Assembly (NCBI RefSeq): GCF_000758705.1
Contig: NZ_CP009287.1
Location: 2,728,001 to 2,792,000 of the forward strand
Origin: Paenibacillus graminis
GTDB lineage: Bacteria > Bacillota > Bacilli > Paenibacillales > Paenibacillaceae
DNA length: 64,000 nucleotides
Reading direction: 5' to 3'
Part shown: piece by piece, positions 42,016 to 51,365 of the stretch
Position numbering within the stretch: position 1 is the stretch's first letter
Layout: each line of letters opens with the position of its first letter
Position numbers and translations under genes: made by a program
Notes under the pieces: generated by a model
What the model was told of the DNA's origin: nothing
Database searches by the model: none
Seen by the model: only the letters and a program-made list of their open reading frames with translations

Positions 42016-43155
42016 TTATTGCGGATTACGCGGCGGCAGGGGGCCGAGGTATTGATAATACTGGCACTCGATCCGTCCATTGTAGAGCTTGCGCCGCTTG
42101 TCCGCCTTGCGTCCGTAGTACTGCTCGAATTCCTTATACGGGCTGATGGCGAAAAAGGACCAGGTCGGCAGATACAGCATCATTTCACCGAATTGGCGGG
42201 TAAGCTTCTCCACTTCCTTGTCATTGCTGATGCGCTCCCCATACGGGGGATTAGTAATGATGCAGCCGTACTCGCCTTGAGGTCTGGCTTTGGCAGCAGC
42301 GATGGCCTGAAAGGTAATCTCCCCGGCCAGCCCGGCTCTCTTGGCATTGGCTTCGGCGATTTCAATCGCGGCGGGATCGATGTCCGTGCCGGTGAGCTGC
42401 AGCGGGTAGTCGTCGCGCACAGCATCGAAGGCTTCCTCGCGGGCTTCTTCCCAGAGGCGCTGCGGGATTTCAGGCCAATGCTCGGACGGGAACGAGCGCC
42501 GCAGGCCCGGCGCAATGTTCCAGGCGATCATCGCCGCTTCGATCAGCAGCGTGCCGGAGCCGCAGCACGGATCGTACAGCGGACGGTGGCCGTTCCAGCG
42601 GCTGAGCTGGATCAGTGCGGCCGCCATCGTTTCCTTCAGCGGCGCTTCCGTTGCCTGGCGGCGGTAGCCGCGTTTGTGCAGCGCGGGACCGGTGGTATCC
42701 AGCGTAATCAAAGCGGTATCATTCAGAAGAATTACTTCCACCACATACCGCGGGCCGTTCTCCGGGAACCATTCGGTACGGTATGAAAGCTTCAGCTTTT
42801 CGACAATGGCTTTCTTGACAATGCCCTGGCAGGCGGGTACGCTGGTAAGCTGGGATTTATGCGACCTTCCTTCTACGGGGAACTCTCCGTTTTCGGGAAT
42901 CCAGTCCTGCCACTCGATGGCTTTGACACCTTCGAACAGCTCATCGAAGGTCCGGGCCGGGAACTGGCCCATTTTGACCAACACCCGGTCCGAGGTCCGC
43001 AGCCATAAATTGCAGCGGCAGATGTCGATGTAATCTCCATTAAACAATACCCGGCCGTTTTCGACCGTAGTCTCATAACCCAGTTCGTTCAATTCACGTG
43101 CTACGACGGCCTCCAGCCCCATGGGGGCGGTGGCGATCAATGTTAATTTGCCCAA
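42016..43155 (-). CDS. THUMP-domain rRNA (guanine-N2) methyltransferase, RlmL-like
   Basis: A 379-residue enzyme like Bacillus YpsC. A THUMP domain (about 50-160) is followed by a SAM domain with LYDPCCGSGTLLIEAAMIA, TDIDPAAIEIA and the catalytic NPPYGERI. This corresponds to the methyltransferase half of RlmL, acting on 23S rRNA guanine. TTG at 43155 follows CGGAG about 9 bases away. In Bacillus rnpB lies near ypsC; the 193-base spacer upstream here is too short for a full RNase P RNA. Confidence 0.9.
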   Translation of the reverse strand: MGKLTLIATAPMGLEAVVARELNELGYETTVENGRVLFNGDYIDICRCNLWLRTSDRVLVKMGQFPARTFDELFEGVKAIEWQDWIPENGEFPVEGRSHKSQLTSVPACQGIVKKAIVEKLKLSYRTEWFPENGPRYVVEVILLNDTALITLDTTGPALHKRGYRRQATEAPLKETMAAALIQLSRWNGHRPLYDPCCGSGTLLIEAAMIAWNIAPGLRRSFPSEHWPEIPQRLWEEAREEAFDAVRDDYPLQLTGTDIDPAAIEIAEANAKRAGLAGEITFQAIAAAKARPQGEYGCIITNPPYGERISNDKEVEKLTRQFGEMMLYLPTWSFFAISPYKEFEQYYGRKADKRRKLYNGRIECQYYQYLGPLPPRNPQ

Positions 43156-43348
43156 ATTCGCTCAACTCCGTTTAACTTGTAGATGAATACACATAACCTT
43201 TACAATAGGTGAAGCGGTGCTTCCGGAAGTCCTCATACGGCTTGCCTATCAAGTATAGGGGAATGAGGGGCGCAGCACAATGCCCGTCCCGCCGTTATCA
43301 GCGCGGCTGATCTTCTAACATCAGTACTAACCACAAAGGAGAATACAT

Positions 43349-43978
43349 ATGCCCAATCAGGAAGAATACAGTGAACAATTATATACAGAGGACGCGCTGC
43401 TGCTCAAGGTGAAGCAGGCCATTACAGATAGCGGAATGCCCGAGGTGTCCATTGCGCCCGGATATGGGCGGCTGTTGACGATGCTGGTGGCGGCGTCCCG
43501 TTCCACGCGGGTTTTGGAGATTGGCGCACTTGGAGGCTACAGCGGCATCTGCCTCTGCCGCGGGCTCCGGCATGGGGGCCGGCTGACTTCGCTTGAATTG
43601 AAGGCTGAATACGCGGAGCTTGCCGGACGACACCTGGAAGAAGCGGGATTCAGTGAAGCCGTGGAATACAAGCTCGGCCCCGCGCTGGACAGCCTGAAGC
43701 TGCTGGAAGCGGAGGGCCGGACCTTCGATTTCTTTTTTATTGATGCCGATAAGGAAAACTATCCGAACTATCTGGAGTATGCCATTAAGCTGGCGGTGCC
43801 GGGTGCTGTGATCGCCGGAGATAATATCTTTCTGCGCGGACGCACATTGAATGCAGAGAAGAACGGACCGGCTGTTCAGGCGATGCGGCGCTTCAATGAG
43901 ATGATTGCGGGTGATGAACGGCTGGCCAGCACACTGCTTCCCGCGTACGACGGACTGGCGCTGGCGATTGTAAAGTAA
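43349..43978 (+). CDS. O-methyltransferase (YrrM/caffeoyl-CoA type)
   Basis: A 209-residue class I methyltransferase of PF01596 type: VLEIGALGGYSGICLCRGL as motif I, SLELKAEYAELAGRHL, and the metal-binding region DFFFIDADKENYPNYLEYA and VIAGDNIF. Bacillus YrrM (TrmR) of this type methylates 5-hydroxyuridine in tRNA wobble positions, so this is a candidate. AAAGGAGA precedes the ATG. It is tail-to-tail with an MFS gene, 20 bases apart. Confidence 0.88.
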   Translation: MPNQEEYSEQLYTEDALLLKVKQAITDSGMPEVSIAPGYGRLLTMLVAASRSTRVLEIGALGGYSGICLCRGLRHGGRLTSLELKAEYAELAGRHLEEAGFSEAVEYKLGPALDSLKLLEAEGRTFDFFFIDADKENYPNYLEYAIKLAVPGAVIAGDNIFLRGRTLNAEKNGPAVQAMRRFNEMIAGDERLASTLLPAYDGLALAIVK

Positions 43979-43998
43979 GCTGCGCGCCGCTGATTCCG

Positions 43999-45216
43999 TT
44001 ATCTGAATAATCGTGGGGCGGCCCCTTTGTACAGCTTGAGCCGCACCCACACCGTATTGACCAGCAGGAAACCGCCAGAGATAAGGAACAATCCTTCAAT
44101 ACCGATAAAGCCGGATAAAAAGCCCCCGATCACTGCTCCCAGCATGTTCCCGAGAGCCAGCATGCTGCTGTTGAAGCCAAACGCCCGGCTCTCCTTGCCG
44201 TCAGGCGTATACGAGCGGATGAGGGCGTTGACGCTTGGCAGCAGGCCGCCCATGAAGACACCCATCAGAAAGCGGACAATAATCAGCTGCCAGACACTTG
44301 TCACAAAAGCCTGCGGAATGATGAACACAGCAGCACCGATCAGAGCATAGGTGAGAATCCGGTGTGCCCCAACCTTGTCGCTCAGCTTGCCGAGCACAGG
44401 TGAAGCCAGCATGTTGGATACGCCGGTTACGGCGCTGACGACCCCTGCCCAAAAGGCAATGTTCACGGCAGTGCCATGCAGCTTCTCTACATAGAGCGGA
44501 AGCAGTGTCATCGGGGCGATCATCGCAAACTGCAGGAGGAAGGTTACGCCGAACAGCGCAGGCAGCTGCGGCACCTTGGCCAGCTCCTTGAAGCCCTCAA
44601 GTACGGAAATCTGCGGCACCTGTGCAGCTTCGGCCCGGTCGAATTTCTCTTTGACGAGAAATAAGGCGAGCAGTGAGGCGGCGAACAGCAGAACACCAAC
44701 GATATAAAAGATCGGGCGGTACCCGATCCAGTCCGCCATAGCCCCGCCGATCAGCGGGCCAAGAATGGTTCCGGCGACCGAGCCGGACTGCATTAGCCCC
44801 ATGGCAAAGCCCATGCGGGCTTTTGGCGTGTTGCCGGAGACCAGTGCGATAGACGCCGGATTGAAACCGGAAATGGTCCCGTTGAGCAGGCGGAGCAGCA
44901 GCAGCTGCAAGGGCGTTTGTGCGAAGCCCATCAGCACAATGACCAGGGCCATGCCGAAGCTGGAGCGCAGCAGCATGATTTTGCGTCCGTATTTGTCGGC
45001 AAGCTTGCCCCACAGCGGCTGGAACAGGAATGAGGTCATGAAGTTCGCGGCAAAAATAAGTCCGGCCCATAACCCGAGCGCATCGCCTCGTACCCCCAGG
45101 TCTTTCGCCAGATACAAGGTCAGGAACGGGGTGATCATGGTCATTCCGGCGTTAACCAGGAATTGGCCGAACCAAAGCACAATGAGGTTGACTTTCCATG
45201 TCTCCCAATTCTTCAA
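43999..45216 (-). CDS. MFS drug exporter, DHA1-like
   Basis: A 405-residue major facilitator with 12 helices. The motif A loop GKLADKYGRKIMLL and the motif C region GLMQSGSVAGTILGPLIGGAMADWIGYR are those of 12-helix drug/H+ antiporters. I chose TTG at 45216 because AAAGGAAG lies 10 bases upstream; the frame extends to 45252 without a site. It is divergent from hemEHY across 225 bases. The substrate is unknown. Confidence 0.87.
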   Translation of the reverse strand: MKNWETWKVNLIVLWFGQFLVNAGMTMITPFLTLYLAKDLGVRGDALGLWAGLIFAANFMTSFLFQPLWGKLADKYGRKIMLLRSSFGMALVIVLMGFAQTPLQLLLLRLLNGTISGFNPASIALVSGNTPKARMGFAMGLMQSGSVAGTILGPLIGGAMADWIGYRPIFYIVGVLLFAASLLALFLVKEKFDRAEAAQVPQISVLEGFKELAKVPQLPALFGVTFLLQFAMIAPMTLLPLYVEKLHGTAVNIAFWAGVVSAVTGVSNMLASPVLGKLSDKVGAHRILTYALIGAAVFIIPQAFVTSVWQLIIVRFLMGVFMGGLLPSVNALIRSYTPDGKESRAFGFNSSMLALGNMLGAVIGGFLSGFIGIEGLFLISGGFLLVNTVWVRLKLYKGAAPRLFR

Positions 45217-45362
45217 AGTGCTTTCACTTCCTTTCAAGGAATTCAAGGTCAAGAGTTCACGAAAAAAGACATTCTATCAGTATATCATAGATTTGGAGAG
45301 GACCGATGCAACACTTGTCATAGTAATGTCATGGGATTGTCATTCCCTCACGGGTTCAGCGG

Positions 45363-45391
45363 TTGTTCCGAACTTTCAAAAAGAGCATAAT
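45363..45391 (+). promoter_or_regulatory. SigA-type promoter of hemEHY
   Basis: TTGTTC (45363-45368) and CATAAT (45386-45391) are 17 bases apart, about 50 bases before hemE. No clear operator was recognised. Confidence 0.5.
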
Positions 45392-45441
45392 AAAGGATAA
45401 GCGTATACACACATTCTATCAAAACTAATGGAGATCTTATC

Positions 45442-46509
45442 ATGACCTACAATGACACTTTTATCCGCGCCTGCAGGAAGCAAGACACGGACCACATTCC
45501 CGTATGGTACATGCGGCAGGCCGGCCGGTATGATCCCGAATACCGTAAAATCAAGGAAAACTACTCGCTCCTGGAGATCTGCGAACAGCCGGAGCTTGCG
45601 GCAGAGGTTACAATGATGCCTGTCCGTAAGCTGGGTGTGGATGCGGCCATTCTGTATTCCGATATCATGAATCCAGTTGCTTCCCTTGGCGTGAAATTCG
45701 ACATTGTGAAGAACATCGGTCCCGTTATCGACAATCCGATCCGCAGTGCTGCGGATGTGGAGCGCCTGAAGCCAATCGATGTGGAAGGCGATCTCAGCCA
45801 TATCCTGAAGACTATAGCTATTCTGGACAAAGAGCTTGATGTGCCTCTGATCACCTTTGCCGGAGCGCCTTTTACCATTGCCAGCTATCTGATCGAAGGC
45901 AGACCTTCCAAGAGCTACCACCGCACCAAGGAAATGATGTACAGCCAGCCGCAGGTATGGTTCATGCTTATGGATAAGCTGGGCGACATGGTCATCGCCT
46001 ATTTGCGCGCCCATGCCGCCAGCGGAGGCAAAGCGTTCCAGCTGTTTGACAGCTGGGTTGGTGCGCTTGCTCCGCGTGATTTTGAGTTATACGTACTGCC
46101 GACCATCTCCCGTATTTTTGCCGGACTTGCCGATCTTAATGTGCCGAAGATCTATTTTCCGGGCGTCAGCTCAGGAGAGCTGCTGCCAAGCCTGAAGAAT
46201 CTCCAGGCGGATGTCATCGGTCTGGACTGGCGCGTAAGTCTTGCTGAAGGCAGACGCCGCACCGGTGGCCGTTTTGCGGTCCAGGGCAATCTGGACCCTT
46301 ATCTGCTGACGGCTCCGCTGGATCTGCTCAAGGAGCGGGCCAAAGGTCTGATTGATGAAGGCATCCGCGAGCCAGGCTACATTTTTAATTTGGGGCACGG
46401 ATTATTTCCCGAGGCTTCTCTGGACACGCTAAAGGAACTGACGGAATATATCCATGACTATTCCCGTGAGGCTCTGAAGCAAACCGTGAAACCGCGTCTA
46501 TCATTATAA
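45442..46509 (+). CDS. hemE: Uroporphyrinogen III decarboxylase
   Basis: A 355-residue HemE, converting uroporphyrinogen III to coproporphyrinogen III in the cytosol. Landmarks are PVWYMRQAGRYDPEY, the substrate-binding ILYSDIMNP, TFAGAPFTIASYLIEG, FDSWVGAL and the late FNLGHGLFPEAS. GGAG lies 8 bases before the ATG. It is first in a hemE-hemH-hemY operon, the coproporphyrin-dependent heme branch of Firmicutes. The early heme genes are not in the window. Confidence 0.97.
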   Translation: MTYNDTFIRACRKQDTDHIPVWYMRQAGRYDPEYRKIKENYSLLEICEQPELAAEVTMMPVRKLGVDAAILYSDIMNPVASLGVKFDIVKNIGPVIDNPIRSAADVERLKPIDVEGDLSHILKTIAILDKELDVPLITFAGAPFTIASYLIEGRPSKSYHRTKEMMYSQPQVWFMLMDKLGDMVIAYLRAHAASGGKAFQLFDSWVGALAPRDFELYVLPTISRIFAGLADLNVPKIYFPGVSSGELLPSLKNLQADVIGLDWRVSLAEGRRRTGGRFAVQGNLDPYLLTAPLDLLKERAKGLIDEGIREPGYIFNLGHGLFPEASLDTLKELTEYIHDYSREALKQTVKPRLSL

Positions 46510-46554
46510 ATAGATCTGTAAGATGTTCATTATCCGCAGAAAGGGATGGAATCT

Positions 46555-47511
46555 GTGACCACTAAAATTGGTGTACTCGTTATGTCGTACGGCACGCCTG
46601 AAAGTCTGGAAGGGGTGGAGGCGTATTATACGCATATCCGCCGGGGCCATGCGCCTTCTCCAGAGCAGCTGAAGGAGCTGAAGGACCGTTATGAAGCCAT
46701 CGTTGGCGGAGTGTTTCCGCTGCGGGAGAATACGAACCGGCAGGTTGAGGCGCTGCAGGCCGCGCTGAACAACGGTCATGCCGGAGAAGGAGTGGAATTT
46801 GTCTGCTATCAGGGGCTTAAGCACGCCCGTCCTTTTATCGAAGATGGTGTGGAAGCGATGGCGAAGGACGGCATTACCCATGGTGTGGGGATTGTGCTTG
46901 CCCCGCATTATTCGGTAATGAGTGTCGGCACCTATATCAAACGCGCCAAGGAAAAGGCGGAAGCCAGCGGAATCGAAATGGCCTTCGTGGAGAGCTATCA
47001 CCTCCATCCGGAGCTGATTGATGTCTTGAGCCGCAGAGTATCGGCCAAGCTGGATCTGTTCGAGGAAACCGGTGCGGTGCGTGAGGATGTCCGGGTATTA
47101 TTCAGCGCGCATAGTCTGCCGGAGCGTATCTTGTCCATGGGTGACCCGTACCGTGACCAGCTGCTGGCCACCTCTGAAGCTGTCGCCAAGCAGGCGGGAG
47201 TCACCAACTGGCAGTTCACCTGGCAGAGCGCCGGCCGCACAGCCGAGCCATGGCTGGGACCGGATATTCTGGAGACCATGCACGAGCTTAGCGAGGCGCA
47301 GGTGAAATATGTGCTGGCAGCTCCGGTCGGCTTTGTATCCGACCATTTGGAGGTGCTGTACGACCTGGATATTGAAGCACAGGCGCTGGCCTCTGAACTG
47401 GATATGCGGCTGATGCGGATTGATTCGCTTAACAGTGATCCGGCATATATGTCTGTGCTCAGCGATGTGGTGCAAACGGCGGCTGGACAGCTCAAGGTGA
47501 GCCAGTTATGA
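46555..47511 (+). CDS. hemH: Coproporphyrin III ferrochelatase
   Basis: A 318-residue class I chelatase (CpfC). Landmarks are IGVLVMSYGTPES, IRRGHAPSPEQL, GIVLAPHYSVMSVGTY with the catalytic His, and LFSAHSLPERI. It inserts Fe(II) into coproporphyrin III in the Firmicutes pathway. GTG at 46555 is preferred because AAAGGG lies 9 bases upstream; ATG 46546 directly abuts that site. The stop overlaps hemY by four bases. Confidence 0.95.
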   Translation: MTTKIGVLVMSYGTPESLEGVEAYYTHIRRGHAPSPEQLKELKDRYEAIVGGVFPLRENTNRQVEALQAALNNGHAGEGVEFVCYQGLKHARPFIEDGVEAMAKDGITHGVGIVLAPHYSVMSVGTYIKRAKEKAEASGIEMAFVESYHLHPELIDVLSRRVSAKLDLFEETGAVREDVRVLFSAHSLPERILSMGDPYRDQLLATSEAVAKQAGVTNWQFTWQSAGRTAEPWLGPDILETMHELSEAQVKYVLAAPVGFVSDHLEVLYDLDIEAQALASELDMRLMRIDSLNSDPAYMSVLSDVVQTAAGQLKVSQL

Positions 47512-48998
47512 CCGGCTCAGCACGAAAAGTAGTCATTGTCGGCGGAGGCCTCAGCGGCCTCAGCGCCGCTTTTTATGTCCGCAAATATTACCGTGAAGCC
47601 GGAATTCAGCCGGATATCATTCTCGTGGAGAAGGACAAAAGCCTTGGCGGCAAGATCGAAACACTGCACCGCGAGGGTTTTGTCATTGAGAAGGGACCGG
47701 ACTCCTTTCTGGCCCGCAAGACCGTGATGAGCGAGCTGGCGAAGGAGCTGGAAATCGATCATGAGCTGGTAACCACCAATCCGAATGCCAAAAAAACGTA
47801 CATACTGCAGCGCGGCAAGCTGCATCCCATGCCGGCAGGCCTTGTGCTGGGCATTCCCACTGAGCTGAAGCCGTTTCTGAAGAGCGGCCTTGTTACTTTT
47901 GGCGGCAAAATGCGGGCGATGATGGATTTCATCATTCCGCCCCGGCGCAGTACAGAGGATGAATCACTGGGTGCGCTGATTGAACGGCGTCTAGGGACGG
48001 AAGTGCTGGAGAATATGACGGAGCCGCTTTTAGCCGGGATTTATGCCGGGGACATGCGCAAAATCAGCCTTCAGGCGACCTTTCCGCAGTTTGGAGATGT
48101 AGAACGGGAGTACGGAAGTCTCATTCGCGGGATGATGATGGGAAGGAAACCGGCTGAAACGCATACCGGCACCAAAAAAAGCGCTTTTCTGACCTTCCGC
48201 AAAGGCTTGCACAGCCTGGTCCATGCCTTAATTCATGAATTGCATGATGTCGAGCAGCGGACGGGAACGGGAGTCGCTGCCATTCATGTGCGCGATGAGA
48301 AGGAGGCTGCCGGATCGTCTTCACAGGCTGCGGGAACGGGGTCTTCACCCCGTTATGAAATCGAGCTGGACAATGGAGAACTAGTGCAGGCAGATGATGT
48401 TTATGTTACGGTGCAGAACTTTGCCGCGGCAGGCCTGCTCCGGCCCCATGTGGATGTGTCGGCACTGGACAGCGTCAACTATGTATCGGTGGCGAATGTA
48501 GTCATGGCATTTGCGAAGCAGGACATTCACACCGAGTATGACGGGTCCGGCTTCCTGGTCCCGCGCAAGGAAGGGCGCAATATTACCGCCTGCACCTGGA
48601 CCTCGACCAAATGGCTGCATACCAGTCCCGACGACCGCGTGCTGCTGCGCTGCTATGTCGGCCGTTCGGGCGACGAACAGAACGTAGAGCTGCCGGACGC
48701 AGCACTGACAGAACTGGTGCTTAAGGATCTCAAGGAGATTATGGGCATCACGGCCAAGCCGATGTTCACGGAAATCACCCGGCTGAGGCACTCCATGCCG
48801 CAATATCCGGTGGGGCATCCGGCCAGGATAGCGGCGCTGCGCAGCGAGCTCGCCCAGAAGCTGCCCGGAGTGTACGCCTTTGGCGCCGGCTATGACGGGA
48901 TTGGCATGCCGGACTGCATCAAGCAGGCCAAGCAGACAGCAGAGAGCGCCGCAGGGAGGGTTGTGCAGCAGCCCGAACCGCCAGCGGTGTTGAAATAA
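47508..48998 (+). CDS. hemY: Coproporphyrinogen III oxidase (oxygen-dependent, FAD)
   Basis: A 496-residue flavoprotein (CgoX). The FAD motif VVIVGGGLSGLSAAFYVRKY lies at 8-27, followed by VEKDKSLGGKIET and EKGPDSFLARK, with the C-terminal FAGYD-type segment VYAFGAGYDGIGMPDCIKQ. It oxidises coproporphyrinogen III to coproporphyrin III, the substrate of the preceding chelatase. ATG overlaps the hemH stop (ATGA). A region of about 15 residues near 265-280, rich in Ser, Gly and Ala, is an unusual low-complexity insert. A terminator follows. Confidence 0.95.
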   Translation: MTGSARKVVIVGGGLSGLSAAFYVRKYYREAGIQPDIILVEKDKSLGGKIETLHREGFVIEKGPDSFLARKTVMSELAKELEIDHELVTTNPNAKKTYILQRGKLHPMPAGLVLGIPTELKPFLKSGLVTFGGKMRAMMDFIIPPRRSTEDESLGALIERRLGTEVLENMTEPLLAGIYAGDMRKISLQATFPQFGDVEREYGSLIRGMMMGRKPAETHTGTKKSAFLTFRKGLHSLVHALIHELHDVEQRTGTGVAAIHVRDEKEAAGSSSQAAGTGSSPRYEIELDNGELVQADDVYVTVQNFAAAGLLRPHVDVSALDSVNYVSVANVVMAFAKQDIHTEYDGSGFLVPRKEGRNITACTWTSTKWLHTSPDDRVLLRCYVGRSGDEQNVELPDAALTELVLKDLKEIMGITAKPMFTEITRLRHSMPQYPVGHPARIAALRSELAQKLPGVYAFGAGYDGIGMPDCIKQAKQTAESAAGRVVQQPEPPAVLK

Positions 48999-49005
48999 CC
49001 GGAAA

Positions 49006-49040
49006 GGTGAAGCGCGGAAGGAGCCGCTTCACCGTTTTTT
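49006..49040 (+). terminator. Terminator after hemEHY
   Basis: GGTGAAGCG (49006-49014) pairs perfectly with CGCTTCACC (49025-49033), followed by G and six T. Confidence 0.92.
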
Positions 49041-49104
49041 ATTTTTTTGGAAATGATGATCCCTTTTCTTGTGAATAAGGCGTGTTATAAAATTGGGGCA
49101 AGCT

Positions 49105-49160
49105 GGCGTGAATTCGGCGGATTCACTCAAAGAGGTGGAGATCAGTCGGATTCGCCCGCC
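49105..49160. repeat. Interspersed repeat R3, copy a
   Basis: It shares with 63110-63166 the blocks GGCG-GAA-TC, GCG-ATTCACTCAAA-AGGTG and GATTCG-CGCC. In both places an R1 element lies downstream, preceded by AGCGCTTGCGA and GCAGG-GAGCAA. The spacer 49041-49884 contains no gene I can support. Confidence 0.6.
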
Positions 49161-49291
49161 TTTTTCCCAAACAGATTTTTCAAGGGATTCTAATGTACAG
49201 AGTGCAATCAATTAGCTTTTCGACTGATTTATGGGTTATTCTTCTGCAGACAATGCAAGAGAAGGCGAGTTCTGGCCTAATCATCTAAGCG

Positions 49292-49376
49292 GAACTTAAG
49301 AATGAAGGTGAGCTGATTGGCGAAACCCTTGAGGGCCAAGGATTTTACGACTACAGTAGGTTAGATTCTTAAGTTC
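49292..49376. repeat. 12-bp perfect inverted repeat with 61-base loop
   Basis: GAACTTAAGAAT (49292-49303) is mirrored by ATTCTTAAGTTC (49365-49376). It sits in a segment (about 49165-49500) that separates the R3 and R1 repeats here but is missing from their pairing near 63.2 kb. Just after it, three near-copies of ATCGGACTCG occur at 49400, 49421 and 49432. Confidence 0.55.
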
Positions 49377-49539
49377 ACTCTATATAGAAAGAGAATTGCA
49401 TCGGACTCGGTACCATACGTATCGGACTCGTATCAGACTCGCACCGGCTTCCGCCTCTGGATGAGTCTGCTTGCTTCCATTCCTACTTTTTTAAGTCCAA
49501 ACTATTTAGCGCTTGCGATAAAGCAGGTGAGCAAGCTAC

Positions 49540-49723
49540 AGTTGGAAAAAGGGAACTTAATTCTCCCTAAAAATCAACATTTGGTAAATCAAAGTGGAAA
49601 AAAGGAGCTTAATTGGGCAATATTACTTCGTCAGAGGCGGAATGTACCGAATTAGGTAACCTTTTTCCACTTCACCTGCGGAAAACAGGATGTTCGGGCA
49701 AATTAGTGATCCTTTTTCCACTT
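49540..49723. repeat. Four-arm palindromic repeat R1, copy 3
   Basis: Direct arms lie at 49540-49562 and 49592-49614 (TGGAAAAA, GGA-CTTAATT); inverted arms lie at 49650-49672 and 49701-49723 (AATTAG, CCTTTTTCCACTT). This copy joins directly to repeat R2 copy b. Confidence 0.8.
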
Positions 49724-49726
49724 GGA

Positions 49727-49840
49727 ATTGCCGAACGAATCATGCAGGGTTCTCGAGGCAACGCTATACTGAACTCCAAAACAACGGCTGCCTTAATTAG
49801 TGAAGGACGGCGAAGCCGGTGTTATGACTCGTTAGCGGTT
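49727..49840. repeat. Interspersed repeat R2, copy b
   Basis: It aligns with 7462-7606 through ATTGCCGAACGA, CAGGGTTC, TCCAAAAC, GCTGCCT, GAAGGACGGCG and GTTAGCGGT. Here it follows an R1 element directly; the other copy stands alone. Confidence 0.65.
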
Positions 49841-49881
49841 CTTTTACCTGTCTCTCTTTTTGGAGGAGCGGGAGTGACTTA

Positions 49882-49890
49882 TGCTATAAT
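49882..49890 (+). promoter_or_regulatory. Extended -10 promoter of the CapA-like gene
   Basis: TGC-TATAAT at 49882-49890 is an extended -10 with a perfect hexamer, 38 bases before the start codon. No good -35 is visible. Confidence 0.55.
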
Positions 49891-49927
49891 AGAAACAATT
49901 TTAGGGCAAAGGAGATTGCTTGCAGCT

Positions 49928-51325
49928 ATGTATCCGCCGCGTTCACGTACCAGAAAAAATAACAAACAAAGCAGAAAGCGCCGGCGCAGAACGGTTTGGG
50001 CATGGATTAACGTAAGCCTGCTTTTATTGATTACTGCACTGCTAACCTATTCGTTTATGAGAGCGGATGGGGGCGGCAATCAGCCGCCGCCTGCCGCAGA
50101 AGCGGTGAACTCGCCTTCACCGGATCAAGGCGAGGCTGCTGCGTCCGTTCCGCCAGCATCAACGCCAACGCCATCGCCAGCGCCGGAAGCCACACCCGAT
50201 AAGGAGCCTTCATCTGAACCGACTGCGGAGATATCACCGGTTTCTATGGAACCAACTCCCTCACCCGCACCTGAAGAAAGCGCCGCACCGGAAGAAACAG
50301 ACGATCGGGGAGATACCGGAACCGCGCAGAATACTGACAGCGGCCTAATCTCCGGCCTGCCGGAGAATGCCGGGACAACCGTGAAGCTGAATTTTGCCGG
50401 AGATGTCATTTTTTCAGGCAAGGCAGGACAGCTCCTGATGCAAAAAGGCTATGACTACTCCTACGCCGCTCTGGATGGCATGTTCAAGAAGGATGACCTG
50501 ACCATACTTAACCTGGAGACCCCCATTACCACCGGAGGGGTAGGTGCCGCAAACAAGCAGTTTGTATTCAAAGGAGAGCCAAAGGCACTCGACTCCTTGA
50601 AGGCCGCCGGTGTAGATGCCGTCAATCTGGCCAACAACCATACCCTGGATCAGGGAGAGGAAGGCCTGCTGGACACGCTGGAGCATTTGAACAAGCGCGG
50701 TATTCCCTATGTGGGGGGCGGAGCAGATGCAGCAGAGGCGTACAGCGCCAAGTATTTTGAGCGTAACGGCATCCGCATCGCCCTGCTTGGATTCACGCGT
50801 GTGATGCCTGTGATGGAGTGGAAGGCGGAGGCCGGCAAACCGGGGGTGGCTTCGGTGTATGACAGTGCGGAGGCGCTGAAGGCTATCGCCAATGCCAAAA
50901 AGAAGGCCGACCTGGTCATTGTGGCCGTACACTGGGGCAAAGAGCGGATGGAACAATATGATTCCGTCCAGCAGTCTCTTGGGCACAGCTTTATTGATGC
51001 TGGCGCGGATCTGGTCATAGGCGGGCACCCGCATGTGCTGCAAGGGATTGAGCCTTACAAGGGCAAATGGATTGCTTACAGCACCGGCAACTTTATTTTT
51101 ACCCGTTCCCAAACCCGGGCCACCTGGGATACCGCTGTGTTTCAAGCGGAATGCAGCATAGAGGGACAGTGTTCCCTGAATCTTAAGCCGATGAATGCGG
51201 AGCTGGCTCAGCCGGTGCCCATGAATGAGGTGGACGGCCAGCTGCTGCTGCACAGAGTAGAGTCCCTGTCCTACGGTCTGGTGAAGATCGGCAGTGACGG
51301 AAGTGTAGCTCAGGCTGTCAAGTAA
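49928..51325 (+). CDS. CapA-family protein with Pro/Ser/Thr-rich stalk
   Basis: A 465-residue protein. A very basic head (RKNNKQSRKRRRR) and one membrane anchor (about 28-45) are followed by a stalk of about 95 residues rich in Pro, Ser, Thr and Glu with PTPSPAPE-like repeats. The CapA domain (about 155-460) has LNFAGDVIFSG, ILNLETPITTG, NLANNHTLDQG and GGHPHVLQGIEPY. CapA/PgsA metallophosphatase-like domains act in poly-gamma-glutamate synthesis, but no capBC partner is present here, so the role is open. ATG at 49928 follows AAAGGAG by 13 bases. Confidence 0.87.
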   Translation: MYPPRSRTRKNNKQSRKRRRRTVWAWINVSLLLLITALLTYSFMRADGGGNQPPPAAEAVNSPSPDQGEAAASVPPASTPTPSPAPEATPDKEPSSEPTAEISPVSMEPTPSPAPEESAAPEETDDRGDTGTAQNTDSGLISGLPENAGTTVKLNFAGDVIFSGKAGQLLMQKGYDYSYAALDGMFKKDDLTILNLETPITTGGVGAANKQFVFKGEPKALDSLKAAGVDAVNLANNHTLDQGEEGLLDTLEHLNKRGIPYVGGGADAAEAYSAKYFERNGIRIALLGFTRVMPVMEWKAEAGKPGVASVYDSAEALKAIANAKKKADLVIVAVHWGKERMEQYDSVQQSLGHSFIDAGADLVIGGHPHVLQGIEPYKGKWIAYSTGNFIFTRSQTRATWDTAVFQAECSIEGQCSLNLKPMNAELAQPVPMNEVDGQLLLHRVESLSYGLVKIGSDGSVAQAVK

Positions 51326-51365
51326 AGTGCAGATATAGACCATACTTCCGCCGGAGGTGCTTACG

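Noticed and set aside
43156..43348. Possible RNase P RNA upstream of the ypsC-like gene
   Set aside because: In Bacillus rnpB sits near ypsC, but this spacer is only 193 bases and shows none of the conserved cores I could recognise.
49540..49723. CRISPR array
   Set aside because: Only four arms, two of them inverted relative to the others, with irregular spacers. The layout is palindromic, not a direct-repeat array.
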